From Paenibacillus glucanolyticus NBRC 15330 (GTDB lineage Bacteria; Bacillota; Bacilli; Paenibacillales; Paenibacillaceae), in assembly GCF_004000885.1 (NCBI RefSeq), contig NZ_BIMC01000023.1, positions 1 through 64,000 on the forward strand: a stretch of 64,000 nt of DNA, read 5' to 3'. Below the pieces are notes generated by a model. It did no database searches. It had not been told where the DNA came from and saw only the letters and a list, made by a program, of their open reading frames with translations. Of this stretch, positions 27,401 through 35,153 are shown in pieces. Numbering within the stretch: the stretch's first letter is position 1; each line of letters starts with the position of its first letter. Both the position numbers and the translations under genes were made by a program.

Positions 27401-27722
27401 ATAGATAGGTATAAGGCTCCATAATGCCGTTTAAAGAGGTTGTACCGTTAAATGCACCCGAGGCTGCGCTGGCATAACGTACCTTCCAGCCTGTGAGGTC
27501 AACTGGACTGCCCGTTGGATTGAACAGCTCGATAAAATCATTCTTATATTGCGCTCCGCTGTTTCCCCCTCCCCCGTATACCTGGCTGATGACAACCTGA
27601 TCATTGTGGGGAGCAGCCTCCGCAACCTTCACGGGACTGAAAGGAACAAGGATACTCAGGAGCATCACGATGGCCAAAAGCATGCTGAGATGCTTTTGGT
27701 ACTTATGTAATCGAATGTGCAT
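21462..27722 (-). CDS. Giant SLH-anchored extracellular nuclease / 5'-nucleotidase
   Basis: 2086 aa. Signal peptide; lamin-tail-like domain (about 40-155, QVVISQVYGGGGNSGAQYKNDFIELFN); OB-fold nucleic-acid-binding and chitobiase-like beta modules (about 210-800). An endonuclease/exonuclease/phosphatase domain spans about 829-1130 (VATYNIENF, VEVQDNN, VVVLGDLNDF, SDHDPVV). A calcineurin-like phosphoesterase follows (about 1149 on, ILHTNDTHANLD, VDAGDVFSG, MTFGNHEFD, VGGHSHT), then a 5'-nucleotidase C-terminal domain (LQNGGGIRDSI). A Pro/Gly-rich linker, pre-SLH domain and three SLH repeats (about 1910-2080) complete it. The core resembles Bacillus YhcR. It should cut external DNA/RNA to nucleotides and dephosphorylate them to nucleosides at the cell surface. 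The nucleoside importer genes lie directly upstream on the same strand. Confidence 0.93.
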   Translation of the reverse strand: MHIRLHKYQKHLSMLLAIVMLLSILVPFSPVKVAEAAPHNDQVVISQVYGGGGNSGAQYKNDFIELFNPTGSPVDLTGWKVRYASAASGAFNGTTSLNGIMEPYTYLLVQQSGGTTGNALPTPDVLGSLNLSGSNGIVDLVNAAGDRIDLIGYGSTAIESETNPTAVLSNGTAAIRKELTTGQSDRGLDTDNNAADFIVATPDPRNSAAPATPVNPGNGLGLVTANPGPNAWPAGTEITLSPPTVGASVYADVYLSGGNGSGFQLINNPIVINEPTRVDAYAAQDGQPDGPVTSFQYDVLTQKSVTEARSKAKGEHVWTEGIITHIEGRETYIQDDAAGIVLYDYPLNAGVGDRVSVAGVMEIYNNLQEIKPHALLPNSVTGTQVGLPQALPITGADLSPATGETYEARLVSLEDVTIKSENKPGEYTAEQGGHEFIIYSGLSKLKTVKSFSLVTGVVKQFGSIYELIPLGEDALIEELFSVMASPGAGPIVTGGKVTLSSPTQGANIYYTLDGSVPTTSSTQYSSPIPIDRDTTIKAIVVSGVDVSKVYEFAYKATQQPRIADIQGETHASPYNGQTVKDIEGVVTQYGYTFSNGNIKGFYIQDPKPDSNPNTSDAIFVYSTDPSRPQIGDLVSVTGKVAEFNEGSSSNLTSTQIELQSLKNLDQGQPLPEPVTLGKGGRPIPAAIIDNDGMTAFEPQEDAIDFYESLEGMRVRLPQPTIISPYWTSSGTYNIATRVENHIADVITPAGGLVLKEQGNFNPQRLIIAYGNPGQEVSTGDTFADDVIGVIGYNSGNFKVIPGKGELPAINSSPFQQEVSTIDVNAEQLRVATYNIENFYPGVGSSKINKLAESIVSSIKSPDIIGLVEVQDNNGEQNNGTTAADLSYDALIKAIKAAGGPTYSFTDIDPVNNNDGGAPGANIRVGFLYNPDRVQLSDSVNNKKGSSTDFVAYDAAKDQLTYNPGRIDPQNPAFNASRKPLAAQFEFRGEKVIVIANHFNSKSGDQGPFGNTQPPVLSSETQRHQIAAVVNGFVKSVVTANPDANVVVLGDLNDFQFTQTATILKGNELDNLIDTLPLKEQYTYTYDGNSQVLDHILVSKNLTRSTQVDVVHLNADFPASKGRVSDHDPVVAQIDLQGEAANGFPLTILHTNDTHANLDTTSSPNNVARRVTAIKEARAHAVNPLLVDAGDVFSGTLYFNQYLGLADLEFMNMVQYDAMTFGNHEFDKGSEVLNDFIEHAKFPFVSSNVNFSADAILSQKFKNEVARDAKDATIYPAIIMEVDGEQVGLIGLTTEDTANIASPGDVTFDDAVQKAKDTVAMLKNEGINKIVVLSHLGYDVDVNLAKQVEGIDIIVGGHSHTKLDQAVVDRSDSEPKLIVQTGEKGQFLGQLEVVFDNEGVLQEWNSRLISVDEKNSKGEYVIQPDTEALAILNAKYKPGVDQLKQTEVGTTEVKLNGVRADVRTKETNLGNLIADGMLNAAQTAGTNAVIALQNGGGIRDSIGAGKVTMGDVMTVLPFNNDLVTITLTGSEIKEAMENGVSKTPAEDGRFPHIAGMKFIYDSTKPVGSRVLRIEVKGKNGYEPIDMNKSYEVATNAFTAKGGDFYASLEKAYLEGRVNLLYMPDYEVFSNYVKKVGTITDKTSAVEGRITDLKGAPLPGGPGEPGTGNPGNPGTPGTPGPTTPPVNPTNPGTTPPAEAGKVKVPVKVENGAAAGSVTGAAMKEALKLPSDGKVTIEVTSAQPIESSSITIENEALRAWLDQSSAQVLNVVTPYGSYELPKREINLQALATQAGSDINSIQLVIQLAVDSNALKSAASKGHNGLQAVSYTVTATSGSGKTITLDKFQSYVKRSLNVAKTYRSSEIAVVRVDGTGSGYTPVPFKVNGQRIDIYSQTNSTYLVLLNPVTFQDMGTHWSKGDVESLAANMIVTGRSEQNFVPNAPITRAEFAALVVRALGLTADAKAVAFQDIALSDWYAGEIQAAADAGIITGYLDGNFKPNRDITREQMALMVYKAMDYAGYHQADAAKAQFADASSISAWSQAAVYELAGLGILNGDPKLRFNPQSSATRAESAAVLHRMIQDLTYVK

Positions 27723-27826
27723 TCAGGTTTTTCACTCCTCTATTCTATTAAATTTTGTAGCCTTATTAACTATATATAACAGATATGTTTGGGGAGTTCT
27801 AACATAAAGTATGCCCTATGTAAAAA

Positions 27827-27874
27827 AACCTCCGATAGACCTAACCCATAATCTGGATAAGCATATCAGAGGTT
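27827..27874 (-). terminator. Terminator of the nupOPQ genes
   Basis: Stem AACCTCYGATA/TATCRGAGGTT with a 25-nt loop, followed on the minus strand by TTTTTTT; lies 30 nt past the nupQ stop. Confidence 0.7.
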
Positions 27875-27904
27875 CTACTTATGTTACATTTCCTTGCGTA
27901 TACG

Positions 27905-28858
27905 TTACCGTTTACCTGAATCGAACGGCTCCCCTACCGCCTTCGGCGCATTCGAGGATTTGGAGAAAATAACCAAAGCGACTAGTGTCACCACATAAGG
28001 GAAAATCTTAAGAATAACCGGTGGGAACACCGCCAGCGATGGAATGACCTGCGATACGTTGGCTACCGTCGTGGCAAACCCGAAGAACAAGGTCGCCAGC
28101 AGGATGCCAAGCGGCTTCCATTGTCCGAAGATGAGCGAAGCCAAGGCAAGGAACCCTAGTCCCGCAACGTTCCCCGTAAATTCGCCAGAATACGTCAACA
28201 GGATAACAGCTCCCCCAAGCCCGGAAAAAGCCCCCGAGATCATGACGCCGACATACCGCATGGACTGGACTTTAATCCCTGCTGCTTCCGCCGCATGCGG
28301 ATGCTCACCGCAGGACCGAAGTCGCAGGCCGAACGGTGTTCTGTACAATGCCAGTGCACTGAGCACCAGCACCAACAGAACTAACCAGGTCGTAGCATAG
28401 GTTTTAGTAAAAAATAAATCTCCGATGATCGGTATCTTCGACAGCCAAGGCACATCGAACGGCGCGAAACCATTCGTGATGCTGATCTTGCCGCTGCCCG
28501 TAATGTTGCGGGCCAGGAAAATCGTCAAGGCGCCTGCAATCATGTTGATCGCCGTTCCGCTTATGATCTGGTTGGCACTGAGGTTAATGCTGGCAAAGGC
28601 ATGCAGCAGAGAGAACAGCGCACTCGCTGCGGCCGCTGCTAACAGCCCTACCCATAATACCCACGATTGGCCGGGCCATTGCGCCTGCATTTTGAAAATA
28701 ACAAAAGCTCCGATGAAAGAACCGACAATCATCAACCCGTCAAGGCCGATATTCACGACTCCGCTTCGTTCACTGAACAGCGCGCCCAAGGCGGTAATCA
28801 AAAGCGGGATCGTGTAAGCGATGGCATACGGAAAAATCTGTTCAATCGTTGTCCACAT
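27905..28858 (-). CDS. nupQ: Nucleoside ABC transporter permease (NupQ-like)
   Basis: 317-aa permease of the branched-chain/ribose-type family (BPD_transp_2). It has multiple hydrophobic helices and the signature SVFSERSGVVNIGLDGLM-like segment (here LFSERSGVVNIGLDGLMIVG) near residue 30. The family segment GEHPHAAEAAGIKV lies near residue 190. It begins 6 nt after nupP. Gene order and sizes match Bacillus subtilis nupNOPQ, the guanosine and broader nucleoside importer. Confidence 0.9.
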   Translation of the reverse strand: MWTTIEQIFPYAIAYTIPLLITALGALFSERSGVVNIGLDGLMIVGSFIGAFVIFKMQAQWPGQSWVLWVGLLAAAAASALFSLLHAFASINLSANQIISGTAINMIAGALTIFLARNITGSGKISITNGFAPFDVPWLSKIPIIGDLFFTKTYATTWLVLLVLVLSALALYRTPFGLRLRSCGEHPHAAEAAGIKVQSMRYVGVMISGAFSGLGGAVILLTYSGEFTGNVAGLGFLALASLIFGQWKPLGILLATLFFGFATTVANVSQVIPSLAVFPPVILKIFPYVVTLVALVIFSKSSNAPKAVGEPFDSGKR

Positions 28859-28864
28859 ATGTCC

Positions 28865-29920
28865 TTACTCCCCCTGCTTTTTATTTGCCGCACGACGCAG
28901 CTTCAATTTGCGGTAAAGACGTTCGATCAAGATGCTGGTTGCTGCAAAATAGATAATAATAGCGATGATCGAATCGGCAATCTCCGGCGGAATCTCCGTC
29001 ATGGCATTCATAAACCCTCTGCCCGAGTAGAGAATCCCGAAGAACAAGGCCGACACCAATACGCCGAGCGGCGCGTTAATTCCGAGCAGGGCAACAGCGA
29101 TGCCGTCGAATCCCTGGCTTGGCAGCACGCCGATCTGCATGCTGGATGCATTCCCCGCATATTGCGCAACGCCGGCAAGGCCCGCGAGCCCCCCGGAGAT
29201 GAACATGGACAGGACGATGCTGCGTTTTACGGCAATCCCCGCATATTCGGACGCATGGCGGTTGAACCCAACTGCCTTCAGCTCATATCCCAGCGTCGTT
29301 TTGTTAATCAGGAAAGCTACAATCAATACGGCGATGACCGCGATAAAAAAGCCCAGATTGACATAGGAGCCTTGGAACATATCGCTGAGCCACTGCTGAT
29401 GCAGCATCGCATCCGGCGGAAGCTGGCGAGATTCCGTCTCCAGGCTTGTCCCTTTGAAATAAGCTGGAATGACATAATAAACGGTCCAGTAGGCCGTCCA
29501 GTTCATCATGATGGTGGACACGACCTCATGCACGTTATATTTGGCCTTCAAAAAACCGGGAACGACCGCCCATAGCGCACCGCCGATAAACCCGGCCAGC
29601 ACCATCACCAACAGGAGCAGGGCACGCGGCAGATCCAGCGAGAGACCAACTGCCGTCGCGCAAAAGCCGCCGAACAGCATTTGTCCCGCTGCACCGATAT
29701 TAAACAGTCCGGTACGGAAGGCAAAGGCTACCGACAAACCGGTCAGAATAAGCGGAGTTGCCGTCGCCAGCGTATTTCCGATCCTCTCCGGGTTCTTGAG
29801 TCCACCCTGGATGAGATACTTATACCCTTCTACCGGATTATGACCGGTCAGCGCCATAAGCAGTGCCCCCGCGATGAGTCCGAACAGGACGGCAAGCAAC
29901 GATTTTACGCTGTTATTCAT
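28865..29920 (-). CDS. nupP: Nucleoside ABC transporter permease (NupP-like)
   Basis: 351-aa inner-membrane permease, companion of NupQ. Segments FAFRTGLFNIGAAGQMLFGG and AVGFNRHASEYAGIAVKRSI are typical of the sugar/nucleoside BPD_transp_2 family. Its start overlaps the ATPase gene's stop by 8 nt, indicating coupling. The substrate assignment comes from the operon pattern and family, not from residues in this protein. Confidence 0.9.
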   Translation of the reverse strand: MNNSVKSLLAVLFGLIAGALLMALTGHNPVEGYKYLIQGGLKNPERIGNTLATATPLILTGLSVAFAFRTGLFNIGAAGQMLFGGFCATAVGLSLDLPRALLLLVMVLAGFIGGALWAVVPGFLKAKYNVHEVVSTIMMNWTAYWTVYYVIPAYFKGTSLETESRQLPPDAMLHQQWLSDMFQGSYVNLGFFIAVIAVLIVAFLINKTTLGYELKAVGFNRHASEYAGIAVKRSIVLSMFISGGLAGLAGVAQYAGNASSMQIGVLPSQGFDGIAVALLGINAPLGVLVSALFFGILYSGRGFMNAMTEIPPEIADSIIAIIIYFAATSILIERLYRKLKLRRAANKKQGE

Positions 29921-31445
29921 GTGGTGCCTCCTCTTTTTGATACCCGGCCATCATCAGCCCGAGCTCTCTTTCGTTCGTTTCGGAGGTTTTGACGATACCT
30001 ACCAGTTCACCGTTATTTATAACGGCAATCCGGTCCGACAAGTTCAGCACTTCATCAAGCTCCAGGGAAACCAGCAGAACGGCCTTCCCTTTATCACGCT
30101 GTTCGATCAGACGACGGTGAATGTATTCAATCGAGCCTACGTCAAGGCCGCGGGTCGGCTGGACCGCAATGAGCAGATCGGGATCACGTTCAACCTCGCG
30201 TCCGATAATCGCTTTTTGCTGGTTACCCCCGGACATTGAACGCACGATCGACCGGCCGCCCGTTCCTGACCGTACATCAAAGCTCTGGATGATATGCTCC
30301 GCATGCTTGCGAATCGCGGCAGGCTGAAGCAGGCCATTCTTGGAGTAAGGAGGCTTGTTATACACCTCGAGAATCAGATTCTCTTCGATTGTATAGTCCA
30401 GAACAAGTCCTCTTTTTTGGCGATCCTCCGGGATATGACCGATCCCGCTCTCATTCCGCTGACGGACAGATAGGCCGTTCAACGCTTTGCCGTTCAGGTT
30501 TACCGTTCCACTCTCCGCTTGCCGAAGACCGGTGATGGCTTCGATCAGTTCGGATTGGCCATTGCCATCCACGCCCGCAATGCCCACAATCTCTCCGGCA
30601 TGCAGATCCAGGCTAAAGCCTTTGAGTGCATCAACCTTCTTGCTGTTTTTCACTGTGAGCGACTGAATTTGAAGAACGGTTTTACCCGGGCTGCTCTCCT
30701 GCTTGTCTACCTTGAAGGAGACGCTGCGGCCCACCATCATTTCGGCCATGGCCTCGCGGCTGGTGTCCGCGACATCGACGGTGCCGATTGTTTTGCCCCG
30801 GCGGATGACGGTACAGCGGTCCGCAACCGCTTTAATTTCTTTCAATTTATGCGTGATCAGAATGATCGATTTGCCTTCCTTGACCAAATTTCTCATGATG
30901 CCCTGCAAATCTTCGATTTCCTGCGGCGTCAGCACCGCGGTTGGCTCGTCAAATATGAGTACTTCCGCATCGCGGTACAGCATTTTGAGAATTTCTACCC
31001 GCTGCTGCATACCTACCGAGATATCCTCGATTTTGGCGTAAGGGTCTACGTTGAGGCCGTATCGTTTGGACAATTCCTCCACCCGCTTGGCAGCGGATTT
31101 TACATCCAGGCCAAAGTAATATTTGCGCGTCTCACTGCCCAGAATAATATTCTCGGTCACTGTGAACGGGTCGACCAATTTAAAATGCTGATGCACCATC
31201 CCGATTCCGAGTTTATTTGCCACATTCGGATTGGAAATCCGCACTTCCTTGCCGTTGACCTTGATCGTGCCACGGTCAGGCTGATACATGCCGAACAGGA
31301 TACTCATCAGGGTTGACTTGCCCGCTCCGTTTTCCCCAAGCAGAGCATGAATCTCGCCCTTCTTCAGCCTGATCGTGATATCGTCATTGGCCACAATCCC
31401 CGGAAATTCCTTGCGGATGCCCACCATCTCGACAACATAGTCCAT
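29913..31445 (-). CDS. nupO: Nucleoside ABC transporter ATP-binding protein (NupO-like, double ATPase)
   Basis: 510 aa, two fused ATPase domains as in RbsA/NupO. The first domain has GENGAGKST, a signature region SVGMQQRVEILK and LIFDEPTAVLTP. The second has a diverged Walker A (GVDGNGQSE), signature MSGGNQQK and LIAVQPTRGLDVG. The degenerate second site is usual in this family. Length equals that of B. subtilis NupO. It is separated from the binding-protein gene by a terminator and a repeated hairpin element. Confidence 0.93.
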   Translation of the reverse strand: MDYVVEMVGIRKEFPGIVANDDITIRLKKGEIHALLGENGAGKSTLMSILFGMYQPDRGTIKVNGKEVRISNPNVANKLGIGMVHQHFKLVDPFTVTENIILGSETRKYYFGLDVKSAAKRVEELSKRYGLNVDPYAKIEDISVGMQQRVEILKMLYRDAEVLIFDEPTAVLTPQEIEDLQGIMRNLVKEGKSIILITHKLKEIKAVADRCTVIRRGKTIGTVDVADTSREAMAEMMVGRSVSFKVDKQESSPGKTVLQIQSLTVKNSKKVDALKGFSLDLHAGEIVGIAGVDGNGQSELIEAITGLRQAESGTVNLNGKALNGLSVRQRNESGIGHIPEDRQKRGLVLDYTIEENLILEVYNKPPYSKNGLLQPAAIRKHAEHIIQSFDVRSGTGGRSIVRSMSGGNQQKAIIGREVERDPDLLIAVQPTRGLDVGSIEYIHRRLIEQRDKGKAVLLVSLELDEVLNLSDRIAVINNGELVGIVKTSETNERELGLMMAGYQKEEAPHE

Positions 31446-31612
31446 GGTTTAGGGTCCTCTCCTTCTTCTTGGTTAAATATCTTCTGTGTTCAAAAATTGC
31501 TAAAAAAAACGCGGATCGACTCACTTCCAAACAGCCAGATCGCAGTTAAATAGTTCTGATTCTATTCAATATCAGGATGCAATCGCTTGCGCCGGTGATA
31601 CGGTCTGATACC

Positions 31613-31681
31613 TAAAATAGCCCCACAAAGTGGAGCCTATGCTTCGATGCTTGTTCCAAATACTTTGCGGGGGCCCCAAAA
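31613..31681. repeat. ~68-nt hairpin repeat element, copy A
   Basis: A sequence with CCACAAAGTGGAGCCTATGC on the left and CCAAATACTTTGCGGGGG on the right. The ends pair (CAAAGT/ACTTTG), and an inner GGAGC/GTTCC pairing is possible. A second copy at 47055-47123 matches at roughly 90 % of positions in the same orientation. Confidence 0.75.
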
Positions 31682-31745
31682 CATATAATTGCGATTACAG
31701 AATTGCTTACGCTTCGCTGAAATAACTTATTATTTCTAATACCTT

Positions 31746-31777
31746 AAAAAAAGACGGAAGGGAATCCGTCTTTTTTT
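31746..31777 (-). terminator. Terminator downstream of nupN
   Basis: GACGGA/TCCGTC stem extended by A7/T7 arms, with an AGGGAA loop; symmetrical, so active in both directions. Confidence 0.85.
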
Positions 31778-31842
31778 CATGCGGTATCGCTGCTTTTCAA
31801 GTAAGTCTATCCACGCTCTGCTAATGCTCTTGTTGTCTTGAA

Positions 31843-32955
31843 TTACTTAATCAATTCGCCTTGCTCTCCGGCTACTTTAATTTCCCCGGCTTTGATCTTG
31901 TTGAACACATCATCCACTTGCTTGAGGATGTCTTCGCTCAGGTTCGGGTTCTTCTCAGGAAGACCGACACCGTCATTGGTAGCATCCAGTGTGAGTGTTT
32001 GTCCACCTGGGAATTTACCTTCGGTTTCCGCTTTGATCATATCGTAAGCCGCTTGGTCAATTTTCTTAACAGCGGAAGTCAGAACGACGGACTTGTCGCC
32101 TTCGTAAACGCCATCTTGATACTGGTCAACGTCAACGCCAACGATCCAAACGTCTTTGCCGTTCTGAACGCGGGTCTTCGCTTCGTTAATCGCACCAACA
32201 CCTACGCCGCCAGCTGCCGCGAAAATGACATTGACACCGCGGTCATACATTTGAGCCGCCAATTGGTTACCTGCTGCAACATCGTCGAAAGTTCCTTGGT
32301 ATACCACGTTTTCTTTGTTAATAACCAATTTTGTTCCGAGATTATCGTTCGCATAAGTCACACCTTGCTGGAAGCCCCAGTTGAACTTCTGTACAGGCGG
32401 AATTTCCATGCCGCCGATAAATCCGGCTTGTCCATCCTTCACATGAAGCGCAGTCGCTACGCCAGCCAGGAAGCCAGCTTCATGCTCAGCGAAGAAGATC
32501 GATACCGTATTTTCTTTAACTACCGGGGCTGCGCCTTCTTCTCCTGAATGAGGCGTTCCGTCGATAATAACGAATTTAGCGTCTGTATACTTGTCCTGTG
32601 CTTTGAACACGGCTGTTTCAAATTTGAAACCCGGGGTTACGATAAATTTAAATCCGGCATCGTACAGGTTTCCGATCTCTTTGGTGTAGTCAGCTTCTGT
32701 TGTTCCTGCAGGCTTCAGGTATTTATACTCCATTTTGAAGTCCTCATTGGCCTTCACAATGCCCTCATATGTTCCCTGGTTAAACGACTTGTCATCAATG
32801 GTTCCCGCGTCCGTAACCATACCAACCTTAAAGTTCGCTTTAGGTGCGTCTCCTCCTGCACCGCCGCTTGGTTCTGTAGCTGGTTTGTCGCCGCAACCTG
32901 CCAGCATTGTGACAGATAACGCCAAACTGATTAAAGATATGACCCCTTTTTTCAT
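31843..32955 (-). CDS. nupN: BMP-family nucleoside-binding lipoprotein (NupN-like)
   Basis: 370-aa extracellular receptor of the nucleoside ABC importer. The signal peptide ends in lipobox LAGC and is followed by a Gly/Pro/Ala linker (KPATEPSGGAGGDAPKAN). The Bmp/PnrA domain shows VGMVTDAGTIDDKSFNQGTYEG, FFAEHEAGFLAGVATALH, IGGMEIPPVQKFNWGFQQG and VIFAAAGGVGVGAINEA, all diagnostic of the purine-nucleoside-binding BMP family. It is transcribed from its own sigma-A promoter and is followed by a terminator before nupO. Confidence 0.93.
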   Translation of the reverse strand: MKKGVISLISLALSVTMLAGCGDKPATEPSGGAGGDAPKANFKVGMVTDAGTIDDKSFNQGTYEGIVKANEDFKMEYKYLKPAGTTEADYTKEIGNLYDAGFKFIVTPGFKFETAVFKAQDKYTDAKFVIIDGTPHSGEEGAAPVVKENTVSIFFAEHEAGFLAGVATALHVKDGQAGFIGGMEIPPVQKFNWGFQQGVTYANDNLGTKLVINKENVVYQGTFDDVAAGNQLAAQMYDRGVNVIFAAAGGVGVGAINEAKTRVQNGKDVWIVGVDVDQYQDGVYEGDKSVVLTSAVKKIDQAAYDMIKAETEGKFPGGQTLTLDATNDGVGLPEKNPNLSEDILKQVDDVFNKIKAGEIKVAGEQGELIK

Positions 32956-33009
32956 TAAGGATAACCCTCCTAGGTATATATGCCCGAATACTAGATTCGT
33001 GCTATTTAC

Positions 33010-33038
33010 AATATATTAATAAAACAGACCCTTTTCAA
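33010..33038 (-). promoter_or_regulatory. Sigma-A promoter of nupN
   Basis: Minus-strand TTGAAA (33033-33038) and TATATT (33010-33015) separated by 17 bp, 55 nt upstream of the nupN start. Confidence 0.65.
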
Positions 33039-33480
33039 CATAAATTTGGGGGATTCTGTCAAACTGCATCTGTGCCGCGGTGAAACGTTTAAGACATGTT
33101 TTATCCCAATTTTAGAAGACTTAGGTAACCGCTCTCAACACGATGTTGATATAACAGTTTTTATAGATAACACGGGGGTTACAGGTGATGTGATACACAA
33201 AGCGAGGAGGATATAATATCAACTAAACTTCGAAAAAAATAAATAGACTTTATTCTACCACATTTGTATTTGGGCTTGTTTGTTATGGCTGCGTTAAGTA
33301 TTAAGGCCTACTGTTTACATTCTGTTTTTGTACAAAAATACAGGTCGTCGGAATGAGACACATTACCAAAACTCCTACTTCCATTCCTTTCGTCACCCGC
33401 AAGCTTCCATATCCTGAAAGAAAGCACCTCGGCAAGGTGCTTGAGCAGGATGTCATCCATCCTGTAGCTTGAATTATTAT
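33039..33480. other. Gene-free AT-rich stretch with one terminator hairpin
   Basis: No open frame with a ribosome site was found, although an AGGAGG occurs near 33205 without a start codon in range. A hairpin AAGCACCT/AGGTGCTT at 33422-33442 is followed on the minus strand by TCTTTC and would terminate the small membrane-protein gene. Confidence 0.5.
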
Positions 33481-33669
33481 TCATTTACGACGAACTTTCA
33501 TCATGCGGTTATACATGACAAATGCGGCAATAATCATGGCAATAAAACCGAGATTGCTCGCCGACTCCGGCGACATGCCGAACACCGCAGCCAGGTTCGA
33601 AACCAAGCCGTTCGTAAGCAGCGCAACCGCAATCAGCATGATCGGACGCCACACATTATACCTTCTCAT
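33481..33669 (-). CDS. Small two-helix membrane protein, unknown function
   Basis: 62 aa with two hydrophobic helices (PIMLIAVALLTNGLVSNLAAVF and LGFIAMIIAAFVMYN) and a basic C-terminus (RMMKVRRK). ATG 33669 follows GGGGGTG at 8 nt, whereas the upstream TTG at 33699 has no ribosome site. A TATAAT lies at 33750-33755 on the same strand. Monocistronic, with its own hairpin terminator. No family was recognised. Confidence 0.65.
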   Translation of the reverse strand: MRRYNVWRPIMLIAVALLTNGLVSNLAAVFGMSPESASNLGFIAMIIAAFVMYNRMMKVRRK

Positions 33670-34112
33670 CCTCGAAACACCCCCAAGCCAGTTTCGCAAG
33701 CAGAATACCAGAACATCAGAATACCTGAGATCATAGACTATTAGCTGTCATTATACCATGAATAAGAATGCGTTTACATTAATAATTAGATTCATAGGGG
33801 AATTTATGAGTCGATTGATTCAATAACAAATCCAAAGTCAAAAAAGAATCGGAGCCGGGATGAGAACGAAATTTCGAGAAAGCTGCTTCATTTGAGAAAG
33901 ATATTTATATAGAAGAAACAGCAATTGATTTGTAGAACAAACACCTAATTACAGTAAAACGAACAGCCCCCCGCTCCTTTGAGCGGGGGGCTGTTTTCAT
34001 GAAGTAATCGATAATCCGCTGGCTCCAGCCAACACTAGTATCGTGAAGTAACGAGTCTGAAACTGCTCAGCGTAACCATATGTTGTGCGGCTATTTCAAT
34101 TTAGAGCGAAAC
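33670..34112. other. Spacer between the small membrane gene and ydjI
   Basis: Contains the small gene's likely -10 (TATAAT, 33750-33755, minus strand) and a strong hairpin at 33962-33995. Nothing else was recognised. Confidence 0.5.
33962..33995 (-). terminator. Terminator downstream of the pspA-ydjGHI operon
   Basis: Perfect 15-bp stem AACAGCCCCCCGCTC/GAGCGGGGGGCTGTT with a CTTT loop. Confidence 0.75.
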
Positions 34113-35132
34113 TCAGCCCAGCTTATGTCCACAATTCGGACAGAAATTCGCTCCTTCGTTCTTCGCGCCGCAGTTCGGGCAGAAGTTAGGCTTCTTATTG
34201 CCTTCGGAGGAAGATGAAGCCGCAGTTGACGCAGATTTCTCCTTCTCAGCTGGTGGCTGCTGGTTTTGATTTTGGCTCTGGCTCTGGTTTTGGTTCATAT
34301 TTTTCATCATCTCATTGGCCATGTTCATGCCCATCATCATACCCGCCATATCCGAAGCAGCGCCGCCGCCCTGCACCTTGCCGGATGCGATACCGTCGGT
34401 CATGCTGACCTGCTGGTACTTTTGCAGATTGCCAATCATTTCATGGGAAGCCGTCTTCGTAATCATATCCTGAATTTCCTTCGGATAATTGAAGCTCATC
34501 ACCTGGAAGCCGGTGATTGTCATCCCGTTGTCCATCACCTGCATATCCAGATCTTCACGAATCCCTTGTGCAATATCCGCGGCATTCGCCTGCAGATTGA
34601 ACATATCCTTGCCTTCTCGACTGATCCACTTCATCAGCAGTTGATCGAGCACCGACGTAATCCGGATCTTCACATCCTCTACAAGGTAACTCTCTTTCAT
34701 GCCGGCAATTTTGTCGATCAGTGTAACATAATCGGTCACTTTGAAATTGAACGTGCCGTTGGCACGAATTGGCATACCCCCGGGCAGCTGGGGAGTCGGG
34801 ATCAGAACCGGATTCTGCGTCCCCCACCTGACGGTGAATTCCTTGGTGTTAACGAATAACACCTCCACGCGCATGCTGCTGTTAAAGCCGAATTTAAACC
34901 CTTTTAACGTGGACAGGAACGGAATGATATCCGAGTCAATGCTGTATACCCCTTCATCCTCGAAGATCCCTTCGATCTTGCCGTTATTTACGAATATTGC
35001 GTCTTGCCCGGAGCGAATGACCAGCTTGCTTCCTTTTTTGATCTCCCGGTTGCTCCATTTCCAGAAAATCATGTCATCTCTAAACTCTTCCCATTCCACA
35101 ACATTGGAGAATTGGTTCTTAAAAAATCCCAT
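34113..35132 (-). CDS. ydjI: SPFH/virion-core-type protein with C-terminal zinc ribbon (YdjI-like)
   Basis: 339 aa. The SPFH-like domain covers about residues 1-235 (VEWEEFRDDMIFWKW, KLVIRSGQDAIFVNNGKIEGIFEDEG, FNFKVTDYVTLIDKI). A Met/Asn/Gln-rich low-complexity segment follows, then a double-cysteine zinc ribbon (FCPNCGAKNEGANFCPNCGHKLG). Last gene of the pspA operon, 21 nt after ydjH. In B. subtilis the homologous SigW-controlled operon supports membrane-stress resistance, with YdjI/H/G recruiting PspA. Role here is by homology of protein and gene order. Confidence 0.88.
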   Translation of the reverse strand: MGFFKNQFSNVVEWEEFRDDMIFWKWSNREIKKGSKLVIRSGQDAIFVNNGKIEGIFEDEGVYSIDSDIIPFLSTLKGFKFGFNSSMRVEVLFVNTKEFTVRWGTQNPVLIPTPQLPGGMPIRANGTFNFKVTDYVTLIDKIAGMKESYLVEDVKIRITSVLDQLLMKWISREGKDMFNLQANAADIAQGIREDLDMQVMDNGMTITGFQVMSFNYPKEIQDMITKTASHEMIGNLQKYQQVSMTDGIASGKVQGGGAASDMAGMMMGMNMANEMMKNMNQNQSQSQNQNQQPPAEKEKSASTAASSSSEGNKKPNFCPNCGAKNEGANFCPNCGHKLG

Positions 35133-35153
35133 CTATACAATCCATCCCTTCCA

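Larger units (their letters stand above)
31446..31842. other. nupN-nupO spacer with terminator and repeat element
   Basis: The 397-nt gap holds a strong hairpin just downstream of nupN and a ~68-nt repeat element; no coding frame was seen. This layout would make the binding protein more abundant than the ATPase and permeases through partial termination, which is inference. Confidence 0.6.

Noticed and set aside
33180-33220. Gene start after the AGGAGG near 33205
   Set aside because: No ATG, GTG or TTG at suitable spacing opens a frame of useful length.
32956-33240. Purine riboswitch upstream of nupN
   Set aside because: No recognisable conserved purine-riboswitch core was found, and the promoter lies only about 55 nt before the start codon, leaving no room for it.
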